Source: Fontisphaera persica (lineage in GTDB: Bacteria > Verrucomicrobiota > Verrucomicrobiia > Limisphaerales > Fontisphaeraceae). From it: a stretch of DNA of 64,000 nt. The notes under the pieces are model-generated. The model searched no databases and was not told where the DNA came from. It was given only the letters and a program-made list of their open reading frames with translations. The DNA lies in the NCBI RefSeq assembly GCF_024832785.1, contig NZ_CP116615.1, forward strand, positions 1,674,001-1,738,000, in the 5' to 3' direction. Shown here piece after piece: positions 61,201 through 64,000 of the stretch; the first letter of the stretch is position 1; each line of letters begins with the position of its first letter. The translations under genes and the position numbers were made by a program.

Positions 61201-63998
61201 TCCAACGAGCGGCCGGTGAAGGTGATTTCCTCAATTCCTTCCGGCAGGATGTTGAAGAACATGCTGCCCGGCAGGTTGGCATCCACCACCTGGAAATCCA
61301 GAAGTGTTACATACAAGCTGGGGCCGGCGTCCTGCCATTTCACTTCGCCGTCCAAACCAATGGCCATCCACAGATGGGCGCCCAGACCAAAGGCCATGGT
61401 GCGATTGGCCAGGAAGTTGGGAGCGCTGGAGGGAATGGTGGTGGTGTAAGAGAGCGGATAATCCGCCGCGAAGAACCAGTAACCGCCCTGCCTGCCGTTG
61501 AGGGACGCGTCCCAGGCAATGCTGCGCTGCCGGGCCGGTGTCTGCACGGGCGCCATCCATTGCGGCACGGGCAGCACCTGGATGAAGGTGGTTTCATCCA
61601 CCAAGGTGCGGGCCTGGCGGTCCAGCACGGTGTAGCGCAGCGGGGTCTCACCCGCCACCAGGGTTTCCATGGCCAGGGTGAATTCATACACCCCATTGCC
61701 ACGCGCCACAAACGGCACCGCCTTGCCGCCCAGGAAGATGCTGACCGTCCCCGCATTGCTCGCCACACTGGAATGCAGGGTCAGGGTGAACTTGTTGTTA
61801 AAGGCCTCGCCCTGGATGTAAGTGCCGAACACGGCCACATCGGGATTGCCGTCGTAAGCCGCCACCAAGGCGCCGCTGCGCACCTGCATGCCCACGTCGT
61901 TATTGGTTTCATCCAGCTCGGCCACCACGTTATCGGCATCCAGGCGCGCGACATACCAGACGTTGTTGCCCGCGGGCAGTTCGGACGGCAGGCGCAATAC
62001 ATATTCATGCCGCCCCGGCTGGTAATACACGTCATTAACCAGCAAGGCGCTGAACCTCATTCCATCGGAGATAAAGGTGCCGTCCTCATAATCTGCCGTG
62101 CGCATGGAGTACACTGTGACCCGCAGCGGCGTCTCGCGCGGGTCAAGTGGCTTGCCATACAGCAGGTACTCAATCACTAAAACCGGCATGTCGCCGAACT
62201 CGGCGTACTTGGCATAATAGTTGATGTCCAACGCCAGCAGTTCGGTGGCCGTGGCAGGACTGGAGGCGATGCCTGTAGGTTTGGCTATGGCGGCATTTCG
62301 GAGGATGCCACTGGTCAGACGCAACCCCTCTTTCTCCGCATAAACATCCACCGAGGTGCGGATATTGTCGCCCAAATCAGCGGCCATCGCCTCGGCCGCG
62401 GCAATCAATTCGTTCACCGCATAGTACCGCACTTCGTTGGTGCCCTTGAAGCTGGCCATGACGTACAGGCCGTACGGGTCCAGTGTCAACTGGTCCGCCC
62501 AGGCCCGCGGCACTTCGCGCGTGGCAGCAATCAGTCTGGCCTGCGCGGAGAAAGGATCGCGCACGATGCCAATGTTGGAGCCGTGGCCCAGGTACGGATC
62601 GCGGGTGAAGTCGTCCGTGCCATTAAAGGTGCAGTTGCCGAGCACCAGCGCGTAATCGCGGCTGCCCACCCGCACGAAAATCACATCCTCGATGTTGTTG
62701 ATGTCAAAGTATTTGCTGGCATCCCACTGTTGTCCGAGCGCCAGCACCAACTGATTCTGGAAGCCCGGGTCGAGGAACGCCGAATAAACGCCGATAAAGG
62801 CGTTGTTCATCGCCACATCCACACTGCGTGAATACCGGAGGCGAATCTGCTGGGCGGGTTCAAAGTCCATCGCCACCGTGCGAGTGACGCTCATGGTCTC
62901 AAGGTTCACCATGGTCAATCCCACGGGGTCACGAGCACGGATGGCCACGCCCACTTCGGTGGGAGTCCGTCCCGGCGCCACGCCAAAGGGTTTGGCACCC
63001 AGCACGAGCGACTGGAAGCGAAGCGCCTGAGCGGAGTACAACGGGAGCCGCGCGGCAAACAAATAGCCCGCCTCCACCACCAGGTCACCGCCATAATACG
63101 GCGCGCGCCCCGGAGAGGTGACCACCAGGTAATGCGTGGCGCTCTCCGCCGTGCCGGTCACGGTGATGCCAGTCAGGCCGGTGAGGGGCGCCGGCCCTTC
63201 AATCGGATGAATGGTATAGGCATGGAAGAGGCCGGTGGTGCCCGGCAGGCGCGTCGAAATTTCATAGATATACGGCCCTGCCCGGTCAGCGATGAAGGCC
63301 CGCTGTTCCATCTGCCCCGGATGAATGGCGATATCCCAAGGCAGGCCGCCGCGCGGGAGTTGCAGGCGGGTGATGGGTTGCGCATCGTTGGGATCGAGGT
63401 CAATTTCGCGCAGCGTGATGGTGTCAATGAAGGAGACCGTGGCGTCGGTGGTGTTGACCACCAGCGCCAGCAGTCCGTCATTGGTCACCGCCACGCCGGT
63501 GGGGCCGCGTCCCACCGGGATGTTGGCCACCACCGCGGGACCGTTGGCCGCCAAGGGATTAATCACCGAAACGGTGTTCGTTGTGTTGTTGGTCACCCAA
63601 ACATAACTGGGCGCCGCCACACTCGGCTTCTGGTCAAAGGGCGAGCGCTTGGTCACATAAGCCCGCTGCGGGTCACGACCGCCCTGCCACTGCCAGACCT
63701 CGAATTTGCGCTCCACCAGAATCGAGTAGCGCGTCAGGCCCGGAATGTTGGGCAGGGCCAGGGTAATGGTTTGGTCGGTGACACTGGTCAACTGGCTGCC
63801 ATCCACGCGGTAGAAGTCGCCCGGCAGGTAGCCGCCCGTATCGAAATTGGCCAGGCGGAAGAGGGAATCGCGGATGAAGATGATGGTCAGGTCATTCTTG
63901 TTGGTGCCGAAGTTCTGACCATGGATGGTGACCGTGCCGGTGACCACGCCACTGGTGTTGGGCGTCCAGGCGATTTGGGCGCTGCTGAGGTAGGGAAT
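58209..63998 (-). CDS. Giant secreted multi-domain protein (IPT, YVTN propeller, CARDB, PPC), 5' end outside window
   Basis: The frame is open to the window's right edge, so at least 1,929 residues are visible and the start is missing; the GTG at 63947 is only an internal codon. Domain-like parts in order are an IPT/TIG segment (VTIHGQNFGTNKNDLTIIF), a YVTN-type beta-propeller (TNTVSVINPLAANGPAVV, IPVGRGPTGVAVTNDGLLA), further propeller-like sequence, CARDB domains (ELDETNNDVG and ELNESDNARTLAI), a central region of about 300 residues without recognised family, and three PPC domains (DSFETNDSPGQAAPLG, DQDWYRFQL). No catalytic motif was seen. It is probably an extracellular structural or adhesive protein. 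The next gene is translationally coupled to it. Confidence 0.85.
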   Translation of the reverse strand: MPYLSSAQIAWTPNTSGVVTGTVTIHGQNFGTNKNDLTIIFIRDSLFRLANFDTGGYLPGDFYRVDGSQLTSVTDQTITLALPNIPGLTRYSILVERKFEVWQWQGGRDPQRAYVTKRSPFDQKPSVAAPSYVWVTNNTTNTVSVINPLAANGPAVVANIPVGRGPTGVAVTNDGLLALVVNTTDATVSFIDTITLREIDLDPNDAQPITRLQLPRGGLPWDIAIHPGQMEQRAFIADRAGPYIYEISTRLPGTTGLFHAYTIHPIEGPAPLTGLTGITVTGTAESATHYLVVTSPGRAPYYGGDLVVEAGYLFAARLPLYSAQALRFQSLVLGAKPFGVAPGRTPTEVGVAIRARDPVGLTMVNLETMSVTRTVAMDFEPAQQIRLRYSRSVDVAMNNAFIGVYSAFLDPGFQNQLVLALGQQWDASKYFDINNIEDVIFVRVGSRDYALVLGNCTFNGTDDFTRDPYLGHGSNIGIVRDPFSAQARLIAATREVPRAWADQLTLDPYGLYVMASFKGTNEVRYYAVNELIAAAEAMAADLGDNIRTSVDVYAEKEGLRLTSGILRNAAIAKPTGIASSPATATELLALDINYYAKYAEFGDMPVLVIEYLLYGKPLDPRETPLRVTVYSMRTADYEDGTFISDGMRFSALLVNDVYYQPGRHEYVLRLPSELPAGNNVWYVARLDADNVVAELDETNNDVGMQVRSGALVAAYDGNPDVAVFGTYIQGEAFNNKFTLTLHSSVASNAGTVSIFLGGKAVPFVARGNGVYEFTLAMETLVAGETPLRYTVLDRQARTLVDETTFIQVLPVPQWMAPVQTPARQRSIAWDASLNGRQGGYWFFAADYPLSYTTTIPSSAPNFLANRTMAFGLGAHLWMAIGLDGEVKWQDAGPSLYVTLLDFQVVDANLPGSMFFNILPEGIEEITFTGRSLDNHPVASWLMTLIPAMKVGETNFGDLSGLADLLERGSKTEGVPEGAGLWDLFRRGATDYDSTDDARQRLGQWLEPVGEQEEWEKSLTLKHKPFKLNERLELTGGELSVSFNWSLKLLSVEMSWPLYGLPKVGAINAVMEIEGKLGFSLGSEIKAENGDINVTPVKFTAEVTGTLSAGVEAEVLGVGAKLLLSAELKASLEFAPFNTPMFKITFPFELKYKTSYDLLVTSGDIKPLSGTLLKTEDLLQFPYGSQWMPAEELVAEDLTRNDTFGRAAPLGVLNGDTQTRPDLHTLLSNLRLANPADADYFSFRTLAAGGDDDVILLNFAMSNPNVRAVLLDGNGAPVALMTMASANTGRIALRGLPAGLYVLSVQTGESLGLNYGLRVQAPVVTGPALVAELTTTHGSLVLPGQTIALTLRITNHGLAAAPASQAALQWSADAQFEAGDAILAGPWNVPALAAGQTWEQALSVTLPARLVGPVSLGLTADRRGQVPEAIREDNLAVIRFEAALAPDSFETNDSPGQAAPLGGLVTSREWSGLTLHHLGDQDWYRFQLAQTGTSADVVSVALQDTLQHLHVALYDPAGALVRQVASATDGSVRLSLQGLAAGDYFLRVLPGAAGITYTLKLESAERTQPNLALEGVAVPAELRVGNGLDHATVRVSNFGAEPARSFGVAVVLVDGGTERELARAGVDILAAGQTLELNLPLRLDGSWSLGSNLQLRVMVDDAAVVAELNESDNARTLAIAVARNQDPQEAQETGAEGWLDLGVIRGTQSTTGRNLHSAMDVDMMRFRMLATGTAADAITLAFNASTSGMMAMLLDSNLQFVALASEVTPGTLRLSLEGRPSGAYYLVVNGASAPLPYTVQWQTPNPSGANVAWESLDINRYYITGNVTITGRLANFGDAPTGPFKIRYYASTDAVIDPNNDTPLTGLLSVDSLAAGQYWTDARELDLSALPPGKYYIGLYLDPVGVLTETSRADNIAVIAVERVAAAGNP

Positions 63999-64000
63999 CT

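Overview
The window is GC-rich chromosomal DNA from a heterotrophic, probably anaerobic or facultative bacterium. The gene content fits a member of the Verrucomicrobiota, perhaps of the Pedosphaera/Limisphaera type: very large secreted proteins built from CARDB, PPC and calcium-loop repeats, several Tat-exported oxidoreductases and glycan enzymes, a GH97 glycosidase, NIPSNAP and DUF465 proteins, and the SxtI/J/K-like trio. This placement is inference from gene families; no rRNA or other phylogenetic marker that I can score is present.

Layout. 1-24.5 kb is a housekeeping and glycan-use region: the end of a secreted adhesin-like protein, UbiX, a GH97 glycosidase, a membrane protein, a Tat aldo/keto reductase, the N-terminal half of a split carbamoyl-phosphate synthase (CarB), an unusual Nramp relative, a Gfo/Idh/MocA oxidoreductase, acetyl-CoA synthetase, a sialidase-like protein, a carbamoyltransferase-SxtJ-DUF5989 trio followed by a lipid kinase, a large membrane protein paired with an ABC ATPase, and several small or secreted proteins. 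24.5-40.2 kb is a complete-looking type III-B CRISPR-Cas locus on the minus strand: cas10-cmr3-cmr4-cmr5-cmr6-cmr1, two CARF ring-nucleotide effectors (a HEPN RNase and a Card1/Can2-like nuclease), an array of 37 repeats and 36 spacers, then cas1-cas2. No cas6 is present. 40.7-43.7 kb carries the primary sigma factor and a HEYTH/TPR protein. 44-56 kb is one ten-gene plus-strand operon: a molybdopterin formate-dehydrogenase-like subunit, HydB- and HydG-like electron-transfer subunits, a hydrogenase maturation protease, two large antiporter-like membrane subunits, and the NuoCD-, NuoH-, NuoI- and NuoB-like core of a group 4 [NiFe] hydrogenase. 56-64 kb holds two overlapping genes for very large secreted repeat proteins, the second running off the window.

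How it works together. Cas10 keeps both its HD and GGDD motifs, so on binding target RNA it should make cyclic oligoadenylates that switch on the two CARF effectors. The array is the most striking part. Translating the plus strand of the spacers shows that at least 17 of the 36 fall into seven families that encode the same short peptides with mostly synonymous differences. The cell has therefore repeatedly sampled diverged relatives of the same target genes, always with the coding sense on the plus strand. If the array is transcribed leftwards like the cas genes, every crRNA in these families is antisense to mRNA, as type III interference requires. In the hydrogenase operon, formate oxidation, an NAD(P)H-type flavoprotein and a proton-reducing, ion-pumping membrane hydrogenase are encoded together, which suggests a formate/NAD(P)H-to-H2 energy-conserving complex.
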